A stretch of 64,000 bases of DNA, taken from NCBI RefSeq assembly GCF_046237015.1, contig NZ_JBJYIN010000005.1, positions 1 through 64,000 on the forward strand, given 5' to 3'. The number at the start of each line of letters is the position of its first letter. Within the stretch, counting starts at the first letter, position 1. A program made the position numbers and the translations under genes. Positions 42,864 through 52,212 of the stretch are shown one piece after another. Origin of the DNA: JBJYIN01 sp046237015 (GTDB taxonomy: Bacteria > Pseudomonadota > Gammaproteobacteria > Enterobacterales > Enterobacteriaceae). Below the pieces are notes generated by a model that saw only the letters and a program-made list of their open reading frames with translations, was not told where the DNA came from and did no database searches.

Positions 42864-44264
42864 TTACCGCCCGTCGGAATCCTGCAAAAATAGTGCCATC
42901 GACTCTAGGTGTCCGGTATGTGGAAACATATCCAGCATAGCAAGATTTGCCAGCCGATAACCGGCACTGAGTAATATTTTGCTGTCACGCGCCAGCGTCG
43001 TGGGGTTACAGGAAACATAAACCACACGCTGAGGCGAAAATTTAACGACCTGCGCCATCACCCCGGCAGCGCCTGCTCGCGCAGGGTCAAGCAGTATCTT
43101 ATCAAAACCCTGAGCCGCCCACGGTTGCTGAGTGACATCATCCTCAAGATTTTGGTGAAAAAATGTGACATTGCCGAGTGCGTTACGCTGTGCATTTTCA
43201 CGGCCTTTATTGACTAACGCCATCACACCTTCGACACCAACGACATGAGCGGCCCGCTGCGCCAGAGGAAGCGTGAAATTTCCCATACCGCAAAACAGAT
43301 CCAAGATCCTATCTTGAGGTCGTACATCCAACCAGGCCAACGCTTGCGCCACCATTTGTTGGTTAACCGCGTCGTTAACCTGAATAAAATCTCGTGGGCT
43401 AAAAGCCAGATTTAACCCTGCTATCTGATACGTTGGTACGTCACCGCTAAGGCAAACCAGCGATTCAGCATCAGGCGCTAGATAAATGGCGACATGCCTC
43501 TGTTGGGCAAAATCACGCAATGTCTGCGTATCCGCCGCGCTAAGCGGATCAAGATGACGCAGCACAATCAGTGGCCCATTGTCCGCCAGAACCAACTCAA
43601 CATGCCCCAACCGCCTGACAGCCTGCAAATGACTCAGACAATCACGCAGTGGCAACAGCAAACTTTCCAGTTCCGGGCGCAATATGGGACAGACGTTAAT
43701 GTCCACTAAATCATGGGAACCCGATTGCCGATATCCCATTACCAACCGTTGCTGTTTCGATGGCTGCGTTTCCTGGAAACGTCCGTGCTTCCCGGCATGG
43801 TTTGTTTTCTCAGCATGCTTTGTTTTCTCGGCATGACAGTATAACGCAAGCCGGGCTCGTCGCCGGTAGGCATAAGATGGCCCGGCAATCATGGTCACAG
43901 GTAAGGTATCTTCTTCCCAGTCATGGGACATCATACGCCTTAGCGCAGACGCCTTGCTGTGCTGCTGTAGTTCAATATTGGCATGTTGTTGTTGGCATCC
44001 CCCACATGTTCCGAAATGTGGACAAACGGGATCAACACGTTGAGCACTGCGCGTTAGAATGCGTTTAAGTTTAGCATGTGCAAACTGGCGCTTTTCATCA
44101 GTCAGTTGGATCTCCGCCTGTTCTCCTGGCAGGGCTCCCGTTACAAAAATGGTTTTCCCCTGATGCCTGGCAACCCCTTGGCCGAATGCATCAAGGGAAT
44201 CCACCGTCACGGTGAGCGTTTGCCGGGTCGTCACGCGCCGGTTTGGAGAGTAGAATTGCGCCAT
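42864..44264 (-). CDS. rlmD: 23S rRNA (uracil(1939)-C5)-methyltransferase RlmD
   Basis: RlmD methylates U1939 of 23S rRNA. The start (MAQFYSPNRR) matches the family; the frame from 44318 is longer but not conserved. The protein is 466 aa, some 33 longer than in E. coli. The N-terminal TRAM domain, the [4Fe-4S] cysteines CPHFGTCGGC with a later VCPIL, and the methyltransferase core (FCGMGNF, LLDPARAGA, YVSCNPTTLARD) are intact. The extra length includes a repetitive stretch HAEKTKHAEKTNHAGK at about residues 143-158, from an 18-nt tandem duplication, inserted where E. coli has a short loop. Confidence 0.94.
   Translation of the reverse strand: MAQFYSPNRRVTTRQTLTVTVDSLDAFGQGVARHQGKTIFVTGALPGEQAEIQLTDEKRQFAHAKLKRILTRSAQRVDPVCPHFGTCGGCQQQHANIELQQHSKASALRRMMSHDWEEDTLPVTMIAGPSYAYRRRARLALYCHAEKTKHAEKTNHAGKHGRFQETQPSKQQRLVMGYRQSGSHDLVDINVCPILRPELESLLLPLRDCLSHLQAVRRLGHVELVLADNGPLIVLRHLDPLSAADTQTLRDFAQQRHVAIYLAPDAESLVCLSGDVPTYQIAGLNLAFSPRDFIQVNDAVNQQMVAQALAWLDVRPQDRILDLFCGMGNFTLPLAQRAAHVVGVEGVMALVNKGRENAQRNALGNVTFFHQNLEDDVTQQPWAAQGFDKILLDPARAGAAGVMAQVVKFSPQRVVYVSCNPTTLARDSKILLSAGYRLANLAMLDMFPHTGHLESMALFLQDSDGR
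43793..43836. repeat. 18-nt tandem repeat inside rlmD
   Basis: There are 2.4 copies of an 18-nt unit (CGGCATGGTTTGTTTTCT, then CAGCATGCTTTGTTTTCT, then CGGCATGA). They encode HAEKT-type six-residue repeats on the minus strand and keep the frame. Confidence 0.85.
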
Positions 44265-44399
44265 AATTTGCTGTCGATTTATCTTTTGAGTTGAACGATG
44301 ATACCCCATGAATTTCAACGCGCAGGAAGGGCGGCTGCCAGCACACCTGCAAACTGAGAAATGAAGGGAACTGCCTTAATTCTCCCACATTGGAACCCC

Positions 44400-47195
44400 A
44401 TGACCAAATACAGTCTGCGCGCACGCATGTTGATAATGATTTTGGCACCGACATTAATGATCGGATTGCTGCTCAGTGCCTTTTTCGTCATCCATCGCTA
44501 CAACCAACTCCAGACACAATTGGCCGAAACGGGCACCAGTATCATCGAACCACTGGTGATCACTAGCGCTTATGCGATTACGCAGCAACAACAGCAAACC
44601 ATTCAACCGCTGATTAACACCATCCACCGGCGTCATTCCGATATTATCAGAGCCATTAGCGTGTTTGACGATCGCAGCCAATTGCTGGCAACCACGAATG
44701 TGCGCCATAGCAAATTAGCGTCATCACCTATTGATCAAGCCCCCGCTCACCACGGTTTGCAGTTGCACTACACCGAAAGCTCGCTGATCCTGCATATGCC
44801 TATCACGACAGACAGTGAATTGACCGCGGACGGTCTTGCGCTTTCCTTTCCCAGTACGATCAAACCTATCGGCTATATGGTCATTGAGTTAGATATGACG
44901 ACCATCAAGCTTCAGCAATACCAGGAAATTTTTGTTGCCGCGTTGCTGTTACTGCTGTGTCTGGGGGTTGCCGTGCTGTTTGCCTATCGCCTCATGCGAG
45001 ATGTCACGGCCCCTATTCGTAATATGGTTGAAACGGTCGATCGAATCCGTCGCGGGCAACTGGACAGCCGGGTAGAAGGCCACATGTTGGGCGAACTCGA
45101 CATGCTGAAAAATGGCATCAACTCAATGGCGATGTCGTTGACGGCTTACCATGAAGAAATGCAACAAAATATCGATCAGGCGACCTATGACCTGCGTGAA
45201 ACGTTGGAACAGATGGAAATCCAAAACGTTGAGCTGGATATTGCCAAGAAACGGGCGCAGGAAGCCGCGCGAATTAAATCTGAGTTCCTGGCAAACATGT
45301 CGCACGAACTCAGAACACCGCTGAATGGTGTGATTGGTTTCACCCGCCAGACATTGAAAACGCCGTTGAACGCGACGCAAACCGATTACCTGCGCACGAT
45401 CGAACGATCTGCCAATAACCTGCTGAATATCATCAATGATGTGCTAGATTTCTCAAAGCTGGAGGCCGGAAAACTCATATTGGAACACATCCCGTTTTCG
45501 CTGCATAACACGCTAGACGAGATGGTGATGTTGCTAGCCCACACCGCGCATGAGAAAGGATTAGAGCTTACGTTGGATATCCAGAACGATATCCCGGAGC
45601 AGTTCGTCGGTGATCCGCTGCGTCTACAGCAAATCATTACCAATTTACTGGGCAACGCGATTAAATTCACCGAGCATGGCAACATTGATATTCGCGTTGA
45701 AAAACGCCGACAAGAATACAATGAAGTTCAATTGGAAATTCAAATCCGCGATTCTGGGATCGGTATTGCGGAAATGCAACAATCTCAACTATTTCAAGCT
45801 TTTCGACAGGCAGATACCAGCATCTCTCGTCGTCATGGTGGAACCGGACTCGGGTTAGTGATTACCCAGCGTTTAGTCAAAGAAATGGGGGGGGATATTA
45901 GTTTCCAGAGCCAGTTAAACCAAGGGTCAACTTTCTGGTTCCATATTAACTTGCCTTTAAACCCTCATGTGGTTCCCAGTGAACCGACCTATCATCGATT
46001 ACAAGGTAAACACCTGGCCTATGTTGAATCCAATTCAGCCGCCGCTCAGGCTACGCTGAATATTCTGGGTCAGACACCGTTGACGATCAGCTATAGCCCA
46101 ACGCTGGAACAACTTCCGGAGACCTCATTTGATATTCTGCTGCTCGGTATACCCGTCCATTACCGCAACAGCCTACAGGATTACCTCCCCAGATTGCGTG
46201 ATGCCTGCCGTCTCGCGCCTTGCATCATTTTAGCGCTGCCCAGCCTTGCACAAATGGACCCTGAGCAACTCAAATTATTTGGGGTACACGCTTGCCTGAG
46301 TAAGCCGCTCTCTGCGCCACGCCTGCTACCGCTATTGCAGGATAGCACGCTGTTTCAACTTTCATTGTTAGAAGAACATACATTGTTAGAAGAACATACG
46401 CCAAAGATACCGTCGACATCACCTCATACAACGCGGTTACCACTCAGCGTAATGGCGGTGGATGATAACCCCGCGAATCTGAAGCTGATTGGTACCTTAC
46501 TGGAAGAACAGGTTGAAAATATTATTCTGTGTGAAAACGGCACCGATGCCATCGCTCAGGCCAAAAACCATAATATCAATATTATCCTTATGGATATCCA
46601 GATGCCGGGCATGGATGGTATCCGTACCAGCGAACTCATCCGTCAGTTGCCCAATCATGCGGAAACCCCGATCGTTGCAGTGACTGCGCACACCGTAGAT
46701 AACGAACGAGAACACCTACTGCAATCAGGGATGGATGACTATTTAGCTAAACCGATTGATGAACAAATGCTGAGGAACGTATTAGCCAGATATTCACATT
46801 CCGTAGAGGTGATTCCTCCATTAGACGAACATGACGATAGCCAACTTTCACTAGACTGGGCGCTGGCACAGCGCCAGGCAGCCAATAAGCCGCAGCTCGC
46901 GCAAGACCTACTGCAAATGCTATTGGATTTTCTACCCGAAGTCCGCGACAGAATTGAAAAAATATTAGACGGAAACCCAGACAACGATATCGTTGCATTA
47001 ATTCATAAACTACACGGCAGCTGTAGTTATAGCGGTGTACCGCGATTAAAACGCATCTGCTATTACCTTGAAAAACAATTAAATAAAGGTATCGATAGCG
47101 GTGAATTGGAACCAGAATGGCTGGAGTTACTGGACGAAATAGACAATGTCACAGAGGCGGCAAACTTACATTTGCGACAGGCATCCATCCAATAA
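44400..47195 (+). CDS. barA: Hybrid sensor histidine kinase BarA (GacS/ExpS)
   Basis: BarA/GacS is the inner-membrane sensor that phosphorylates UvrY/GacA and so controls Csr/Rsm RNAs; in soft-rot bacteria this drives virulence-enzyme production. The start (MTKYSLRARM) matches E. coli; the longer frame from 44361 is not conserved. The protein is 931 aa. There are two transmembrane segments (about 10-30 and 175-197), HAMP, and the phospho-acceptor His302 in NMSHELRTPLNG. ATPase motifs (DSGIGI, GGTGLGL), a receiver with Asp in ILMDIQMPGMDG and an Hpt domain with HKLHGSCSYSG follow. An 18-bp tandem duplication lies before the receiver. Confidence 0.96.
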   Translation: MTKYSLRARMLIMILAPTLMIGLLLSAFFVIHRYNQLQTQLAETGTSIIEPLVITSAYAITQQQQQTIQPLINTIHRRHSDIIRAISVFDDRSQLLATTNVRHSKLASSPIDQAPAHHGLQLHYTESSLILHMPITTDSELTADGLALSFPSTIKPIGYMVIELDMTTIKLQQYQEIFVAALLLLLCLGVAVLFAYRLMRDVTAPIRNMVETVDRIRRGQLDSRVEGHMLGELDMLKNGINSMAMSLTAYHEEMQQNIDQATYDLRETLEQMEIQNVELDIAKKRAQEAARIKSEFLANMSHELRTPLNGVIGFTRQTLKTPLNATQTDYLRTIERSANNLLNIINDVLDFSKLEAGKLILEHIPFSLHNTLDEMVMLLAHTAHEKGLELTLDIQNDIPEQFVGDPLRLQQIITNLLGNAIKFTEHGNIDIRVEKRRQEYNEVQLEIQIRDSGIGIAEMQQSQLFQAFRQADTSISRRHGGTGLGLVITQRLVKEMGGDISFQSQLNQGSTFWFHINLPLNPHVVPSEPTYHRLQGKHLAYVESNSAAAQATLNILGQTPLTISYSPTLEQLPETSFDILLLGIPVHYRNSLQDYLPRLRDACRLAPCIILALPSLAQMDPEQLKLFGVHACLSKPLSAPRLLPLLQDSTLFQLSLLEEHTLLEEHTPKIPSTSPHTTRLPLSVMAVDDNPANLKLIGTLLEEQVENIILCENGTDAIAQAKNHNINIILMDIQMPGMDGIRTSELIRQLPNHAETPIVAVTAHTVDNEREHLLQSGMDDYLAKPIDEQMLRNVLARYSHSVEVIPPLDEHDDSQLSLDWALAQRQAANKPQLAQDLLQMLLDFLPEVRDRIEKILDGNPDNDIVALIHKLHGSCSYSGVPRLKRICYYLEKQLNKGIDSGELEPEWLELLDEIDNVTEAANLHLRQASIQ
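46365..46400. repeat. Perfect 18-bp tandem duplication inside barA
   Basis: ATTGTTAGAAGAACATAC occurs twice in a row, exactly identical and in frame, giving LLEEHTLLEEHT at about residues 655-667, in the linker just before the receiver domain. Perfect identity points to a recent slippage event. Confidence 0.92.
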
Positions 47196-47337
47196 ACAAG
47201 CGATTTAGAAAAAACGCTTGTTGCTCATATCGCATTATACTAAACCTGTTGACAATCTGATGGTCGCAGCAATATTGCGGGCCCGTCATCCTGACATTTT
47301 CAGCCGCATTATCCAATGCGTTCTCCAGTGAATAGAT
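47189..47337. repeat. Direct repeat, left copy, spanning the barA stop and a garK remnant
   Basis: This ~149-bp segment is about 91% identical (12 mismatches and two 1-nt indels by my alignment) to 52064-52212 in the same orientation. It begins at the barA stop codon and includes a hairpin AACAAGCG / CGCTTGTT (47195-47222). It then carries the last ~100 bp of a glycerate kinase gene. The two copies flank gudD-gudX-gudP. Confidence 0.85.
47235..47337 (-). pseudogene. garK: garK 3' remnant
   Basis: On the minus strand this segment matches the last ~34 codons of garK (52111-52212): the end reads ARNIAATIRLSTGLV and stop, against ARNIAATIRLSAGLV in the intact gene. A 1-nt insertion (GGCCCG against GGCTCG) breaks the frame upstream of this, and there is no start. 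It is a dead fragment between barA and gudD. Confidence 0.82.
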
Positions 47338-47342
47338 GATCC

Positions 47343-47370
47343 CGGTGCCGTTTCACCCGAAACGGCACCG
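47343..47370 (-). terminator. Hairpin after gudD
   Basis: A perfect 12-bp stem, CGGTGCCGTTTC / GAAACGGCACCG with loop ACCC, lies 16 nt beyond the gudD stop. No T tract follows, so it could be a transcript-end or stabilising hairpin of gudPXD. Confidence 0.6.
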
Positions 47371-47385
47371 CTAAAAAGCAAAACG

Positions 47386-48726
47386 TTAGCGCACCAGGCA
47401 CGGACGTTTATTATCAAACGTCCAATTCGGGATCAGGTATTGCATTCCCATCGCATCGTTACGTGCACCTAATCCCTTCGTTTTATACAGCTCATGTGCC
47501 TTCATCACCTGATCCATATCTAGTTCGACACCCAGCCCCGGTTTCTTCGGCACTTCCACCATTCCCCCCACAATCTGCAACGGCGCTTTGGTCAGACGCT
47601 GATTGCCTTCCTGCCAAATCCAGTGCGTATCAAGTGCAGCAATCTTGCCAGGAGCCGCAGCACCGACATGGGTAAACATCGCCAGAGAGATATCAAAGTG
47701 ATTGTTGGAGTGTGAACCCCAGGTCAATCCCCATTCGTGGCACATCTGCGCGACACGTACAGAACCTTGCATCGTCCAGAAATGCGGGTCAGCCAGTGGA
47801 ATATCGACCGATTGCAAAGAAATGGTATGCCCCATTTGCCGCCAGTCAGTGGCAATCATGTTGGTCGCGGTGGGCAGCCCCGTCGCACGACGGAACTCCG
47901 ACATCACTTCCCGGCCAGAGAACCCTTGTTCTGCACCACACGGATCTTCGGCATAGGCCAGTACACCACGCAGCTGTTTGCCTAATTTGATTGCTTCATC
48001 CAGCGACCAGGCACCATTTGGGTCCAGCGTAATACGTGCCTGTGGAAAGCGTTTCGCTAGCGCGGTTACCGCTTCCGCTTCTTCACTACCAGCCAGTACG
48101 CCACCTTTCAGTTTGAAGTCATTAAATCCGTATTTCTCATAGGCCGCTTCTGCCAGCCGAACGACGGCCTCTGGTGATAGCGCTTCTTCGTGACGTAAAC
48201 GATACCAGTCACATTTATCATCGGATTGGTTCTGATAAGGCAAATCGGTTTTATTGCGATCGCCGATGTAAAACAGGTAGCCCAGCATCTCAACCGCGTC
48301 ACGCTGCTGCCCATCGCCAAGCAACGACGCCACGGTCACATTCAGGAACTGACCAAGCAAGTCAAGCATGGCAGCTTCAATGGCTGTCACTACATGGATG
48401 GTGGTACGCAGATCGAATGTCTGCAAACCACGCCCGGACGCATCACGATCGGCAAACTTCGCCCGTACCGCCGTCATCACATTTTTGTATTCACCCAGTG
48501 TTTTCCCCACAACCAGCGCGGAAGCATCCTCCAACGTCTGACGGATCTTTTCACCGCCAGGAATTTCACCGACGCCGGTATTCCCGCTGTTATCCTTCAG
48601 GATGACAATGTTTCGAGTGAAGTACGGCGCATGCGCACCACTCAGGTTAAGCAGCATGCTGTCATGACCCGCAACGGGAATAACCTGCATGTGGGTAATA
48701 ATCGGTGTTGAACTTTGCAATGCCAT
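47386..48726 (-). CDS. gudD: Glucarate dehydratase
   Basis: GudD dehydrates D-glucarate (and L-idarate) to 5-keto-4-deoxy-D-glucarate. The protein is 446 aa from the ATG at 48726 (AAAGGAT upstream); the frame from 48756 is longer but lacks a site. This enolase-superfamily member has the KxK base in FKLKGGV, metal ligands in LDPNGAW, EDPCG and NMIATDWR, and the His-Asp pair in HSNNHFDIS and DTHWIWQEGN. It is the last gene of gudP-gudX-gudD, the E. coli order. Confidence 0.96.
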   Translation of the reverse strand: MALQSSTPIITHMQVIPVAGHDSMLLNLSGAHAPYFTRNIVILKDNSGNTGVGEIPGGEKIRQTLEDASALVVGKTLGEYKNVMTAVRAKFADRDASGRGLQTFDLRTTIHVVTAIEAAMLDLLGQFLNVTVASLLGDGQQRDAVEMLGYLFYIGDRNKTDLPYQNQSDDKCDWYRLRHEEALSPEAVVRLAEAAYEKYGFNDFKLKGGVLAGSEEAEAVTALAKRFPQARITLDPNGAWSLDEAIKLGKQLRGVLAYAEDPCGAEQGFSGREVMSEFRRATGLPTATNMIATDWRQMGHTISLQSVDIPLADPHFWTMQGSVRVAQMCHEWGLTWGSHSNNHFDISLAMFTHVGAAAPGKIAALDTHWIWQEGNQRLTKAPLQIVGGMVEVPKKPGLGVELDMDQVMKAHELYKTKGLGARNDAMGMQYLIPNWTFDNKRPCLVR

Positions 48727-48744
48727 CTTTTTATCCTTTCTCTC

Positions 48745-48757
48745 TATACCCGTCATA
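48745..48757. repeat. ERIC terminal fragment between gudX and gudD
   Basis: TATACCCGTCATA equals the terminal inverted end of the ERIC elements in this window (TATACCCGTCATACTTCAAG). It lies alone in the 47-bp gap between gudX and gudD. Too short to be sure; it may be the scar of a lost ERIC. Confidence 0.4.
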
Positions 48758-48773
48758 ATTCATATCAATACGG

Positions 48774-50117
48774 TTAGCGACCAAACACCGGGCGTTTGCG
48801 ATCAAACGTCCAACCGGGGATCAGATATTGCATTGCCGCCGCATCATTACGCGCCCCACTCGGTAACCTTTTGTGCAGTTCGTGGGCTTTCATTACCTGT
48901 TCCATATCCAGTTCTATCCCCAAACCGGGACGGTCAGGCACTTTGATTTTGCCATTGACGATTTGCAGGGGTTCTTTGGTCAGATGCTGTCCTTCCTGCC
49001 AAATCCAATGGGTATCAATCGCTGTCGGATTGCCCGGTGCTGCAGCACCGACATGTGTGAACATCGCCAGAGAAATATCAAAGTGATTGTTGGAATGGCA
49101 ACCCCATGTTAACCCCCACTCATCACACATCTGTGCCACTCGCACAGCACCATGCATCGTCCAGAAATGTGGGTCAGCCAGAGGAATATCGACAGCCTGC
49201 AACATGACAGCGTGGTTCATTTCACGCCAGTTAGTGGCAATCATATTGGTCGCAACCGGTAGACCAGTGGCGCGACGAAACTCGGACATCACCTCTCGCC
49301 CAGAAAAACCTTGTTCAGCACCGCAAGGATCTTCAGCGTAGGTCAAAATTCCCTGCATCCCCTTACACAGACGAATCGCTTCGTCCAGCAGCCAGGCTCC
49401 GTTTGGATCAACAGTAATACGAGCATCAGGGAAACGTTTTTTGAGTGCTTTAACCGTATCGATTTCCTGCTCGCCCGGTAGCACACCACCTTTTAATTTG
49501 AAATCTTTAAACCCATAACGATCCGTGGTGGCTTCCGCCAAACGGACAACCGCGTCGCTATCCATCGCCTTCTGATGACGCAGGTGGTACCACTCGTGTT
49601 TACCTTTCTCACCTTCCAAATAAGGCAAATCGGTTTTGGTACGGTCACCGACGTAAAATAAGTAACCCAACACGGTGACTTCATCACGTTGTTTCCCTGG
49701 CCCCAATAACTCTGCCACGGGCACCCCCATGAATTGCCCCATCAGATCGAGTAATGCGGCTTCCAACGCGGCGACGGCATTAACTCGTAACTCAAACGTC
49801 CACGCCCCCTTACCAAAGGAATCGAAGTCTGAAGACTGGTTACCTTTATGTACGTCATGCACTAAACGATTCATGCGTGCAATCTGCTGACCTTTTACAC
49901 GCGGGATCACCTCCACTAAGGTGTTATAAATCACTTCACCACCGGGAGCTTCGCCCACGCCAGTATGGCCTGCGTTATCGGTCAGGATAACGATATTGCG
50001 CGTAAAATAAGCACCATGCGCACCACCAATATTCAACAACATGCTGTCATAACCCGCGACAGGGATAACCTTCATATCAACAATGACGGGGGTATCTGAA
50101 AAACGATTACTGCCCAT
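48774..50117 (-). CDS. gudX: Glucarate dehydratase-related protein GudX
   Basis: This paralogue of GudD is 447 aa. All the catalytic positions seen in GudD are kept (FKLKGGV, VDPNGAW, EDPCG, NMIATNWR, HSNNHFDIS, DTHWIWQEG). E. coli GudX has low glucarate dehydratase activity and may support GudD. It is the middle gene of gudPXD. Confidence 0.94.
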   Translation of the reverse strand: MGSNRFSDTPVIVDMKVIPVAGYDSMLLNIGGAHGAYFTRNIVILTDNAGHTGVGEAPGGEVIYNTLVEVIPRVKGQQIARMNRLVHDVHKGNQSSDFDSFGKGAWTFELRVNAVAALEAALLDLMGQFMGVPVAELLGPGKQRDEVTVLGYLFYVGDRTKTDLPYLEGEKGKHEWYHLRHQKAMDSDAVVRLAEATTDRYGFKDFKLKGGVLPGEQEIDTVKALKKRFPDARITVDPNGAWLLDEAIRLCKGMQGILTYAEDPCGAEQGFSGREVMSEFRRATGLPVATNMIATNWREMNHAVMLQAVDIPLADPHFWTMHGAVRVAQMCDEWGLTWGCHSNNHFDISLAMFTHVGAAAPGNPTAIDTHWIWQEGQHLTKEPLQIVNGKIKVPDRPGLGIELDMEQVMKAHELHKRLPSGARNDAAAMQYLIPGWTFDRKRPVFGR

Positions 50118-50146
50118 GACATACTCCTGGAATTCAAATAGATAAA

Positions 50147-51484
50147 TTATGCGGTTAACGGTTTCAACTCGAGACGCTGGATCTTGCCAACAATGAACAG
50201 GTAGCTAAAAATCACCACTAAGCCATTGGCTACGACGTACAACAAAGCGCCGTCAAATGAACCTGTTTCTTTTAAGATGTATCCAATGACGATCGGCGTC
50301 GTGATGGCACCAATTTGGGTGACCAGATTCAGCACCCCACCGCTTAACCCAACAATTTCTTTTGGTGCTGTATCCGCATTAACCGTCCAACCAAGCGCGC
50401 CGACGCCTTTACCGAAAAATGCCAGACACATAGCGGCAACAACAACGACATCGGATGTGGTGTAGTTACAAATCACCATACTGCTACACATCAACATCCC
50501 CAGAATAATTGGCGTCTTACGTGCCACAGAAAGCGAATACCCTTTATTGAGCAGATAATCTGAAAATACGCCGCCCAATACCCCACCAATACAGCCACAC
50601 ACGGCAGGCAGAGCGGCAATGAAACCAGCTTCCAGAATGGACATTCCACGACCTTTCACCAGGTAGATAGGGAACCAGGAAAGGAAGAACCAGGTAATGG
50701 CATTAACACAATAGTTCGCCAGATAAATCCCCAACAGCATACGGCTGGAGAGCAACTGTTTTACATAGCCGAACTGCGGGCCCGATGCGCTTTTCTTATG
50801 GCTTGGATCATCGTCCATGTTGACAAGTCCACCGCCATCGCGGATATAGTCCACTTCTTCCTTACTGACCGTCGGATGCTTCATCGGGCTATACATGGTC
50901 TTGTACCACACCAGAGACAGCACCATGCCGACCATACCCATCACGATGAATACATATTCCCAACTCACTTCCTGAGTAATCCAGCCTAATAATGGATTGA
51001 ATACGACTAACGCCGCATATTGAGAAATATTAAAAATGGCAGAGGCCGTACCTCGTTCACGGACAGGAAACCACGCCGAAACAATACGACTGTTTGCAGG
51101 CATAACCGGAGCCTCAGAAAAACCGACCATGAAGCGCAAAATAAACAACATCATGGCTGCTGAAGCGAAGAAATGAACAAAACCTTGTGCAAACGTGAAA
51201 ATAGACCAGATAAAAATGGCAAAACCGTACACAATTTTAGAGCCGAAGCGATCGAGCAACCAACCGCCTGGAAGTTGGGCCAGCATATAAGCCCAGCCAA
51301 AAGCAGAAAAGACATATCCCATTTGTAGCGGGTCTAACCCCAAGTCGGAAGCGACATGCGGCCCTGCGATAGAAAGCGTAGAGCGGTCTGCATAATTGAC
51401 GGTACTGATGATGAACAGAATGGCTAAAATCCAGAACCGAGAATGCGTTTTGGTTTTAGCCAGGGGGAGTGTTGTTTCAGCCAT
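50147..51484 (-). CDS. gudP: Glucarate/galactarate MFS transporter GudP
   Basis: This proton-coupled importer of D-glucarate belongs to the anion:cation symporter family of MFS. It is 445 aa with 12 predicted transmembrane segments. The conserved NYADRSTLSIAG, PGGWLLDRFGSK, MVGFSEAPVMPANSRI and GWTVNADTAPKEIVGL signatures are present. The ATG at 51484 (MAETTLPL) has GAGGG upstream. It is the first gene of gudPXD; regulation by the hexarate activator CdaR is expected from E. coli. Confidence 0.94.
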   Translation of the reverse strand: MAETTLPLAKTKTHSRFWILAILFIISTVNYADRSTLSIAGPHVASDLGLDPLQMGYVFSAFGWAYMLAQLPGGWLLDRFGSKIVYGFAIFIWSIFTFAQGFVHFFASAAMMLFILRFMVGFSEAPVMPANSRIVSAWFPVRERGTASAIFNISQYAALVVFNPLLGWITQEVSWEYVFIVMGMVGMVLSLVWYKTMYSPMKHPTVSKEEVDYIRDGGGLVNMDDDPSHKKSASGPQFGYVKQLLSSRMLLGIYLANYCVNAITWFFLSWFPIYLVKGRGMSILEAGFIAALPAVCGCIGGVLGGVFSDYLLNKGYSLSVARKTPIILGMLMCSSMVICNYTTSDVVVVAAMCLAFFGKGVGALGWTVNADTAPKEIVGLSGGVLNLVTQIGAITTPIVIGYILKETGSFDGALLYVVANGLVVIFSYLFIVGKIQRLELKPLTA

Positions 51485-52063
51485 GATGCTTGCCCTCGAC
51501 ACGAGACGCCTTGACGCTGGCAACATCGAAACAGTTATCAAACTTTAGCACGGTATAAAATGAACTAAATATTAAAGTATTAAAAACAGATAGTGCACCA
51601 ATAGATGCTTTCATATTTACCTACTTTATTATCGCGACCTTATCTTTATTCTTTAAACGAATGTAGTGGTAGTGAGGTCAGAATGAAAGACAGGTTATTA
51701 AGTTAATATTATTGATATGCAATCGATAGAGCGGAATAAAAAATCAACCACATCGACTTCACTAAAAAGTATAAGCATCCCCATTAAGCAGCTCATTGGG
51801 CAAACGCTCAATATTAAAATATAATAAGGATTAAAATAAGGCGACAGCACAAGACAATGAGATATCATTCACAAAAAACGCAAAGTGATATTTAGTTAAT
51901 TTTTATAATAAAAGAAATTAAAACACTCAATTCAATTAATAAAATCCAATTACTGTATACGAAAATAATAGTTTCTAATGGATATTATGTAAATAGATTG
52001 GTATTAAAACCATTAAATAAAAGAGGGATTAGGTGGGAGACTGACATTTCCATAAAAGCTATT
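51485..52063. other. AT-rich noncoding region upstream of gudP
   Basis: This 579-bp, strongly AT-rich region lies between gudP and the right copy of the garK 3' repeat. It must hold the gudP promoter and the activator sites. I see no coding frame with support; a 73-codon plus-strand frame starting at 51998 crosses the garK end and is not called. Confidence 0.5.
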
Positions 52064-52212
52064 CCAATGAACAAGCGCTTTAGAAAAAAGCGCTTGTTGC
52101 TCATATCGCATTATACTAAACCTGCTGACAATCTGATTGTCGCGGCAATGTTGCGAGCCGTCATCCTGACATTTTCCGCTGCATTATCCAATGCGTCTTC
52201 CAGTGAACAGAT
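52064..52212. repeat. Direct repeat, right copy, containing the real garK 3' end
   Basis: This is the partner of 47189-47337, same orientation, about 91% identical. It contains the terminator-like hairpin and the last ~100 bp of intact garK. Together with the left copy it brackets 4.7 kb carrying gudD, gudX and gudP. Confidence 0.85.
52070..52098 (-). terminator. Hairpin after garK
   Basis: AACAAGCGCTT / AAGCGCTTGTT, an 11-bp perfect stem with a 7-nt loop, lies 12 nt after the garK stop. It probably ends the garPLRK transcript. The left repeat copy keeps only 8 bp of this stem. Confidence 0.65.

Noticed and set aside
43793..43836. CRISPR-like repeat
   Set aside because: The 18-nt units are directly adjacent without spacers and lie in frame inside rlmD.
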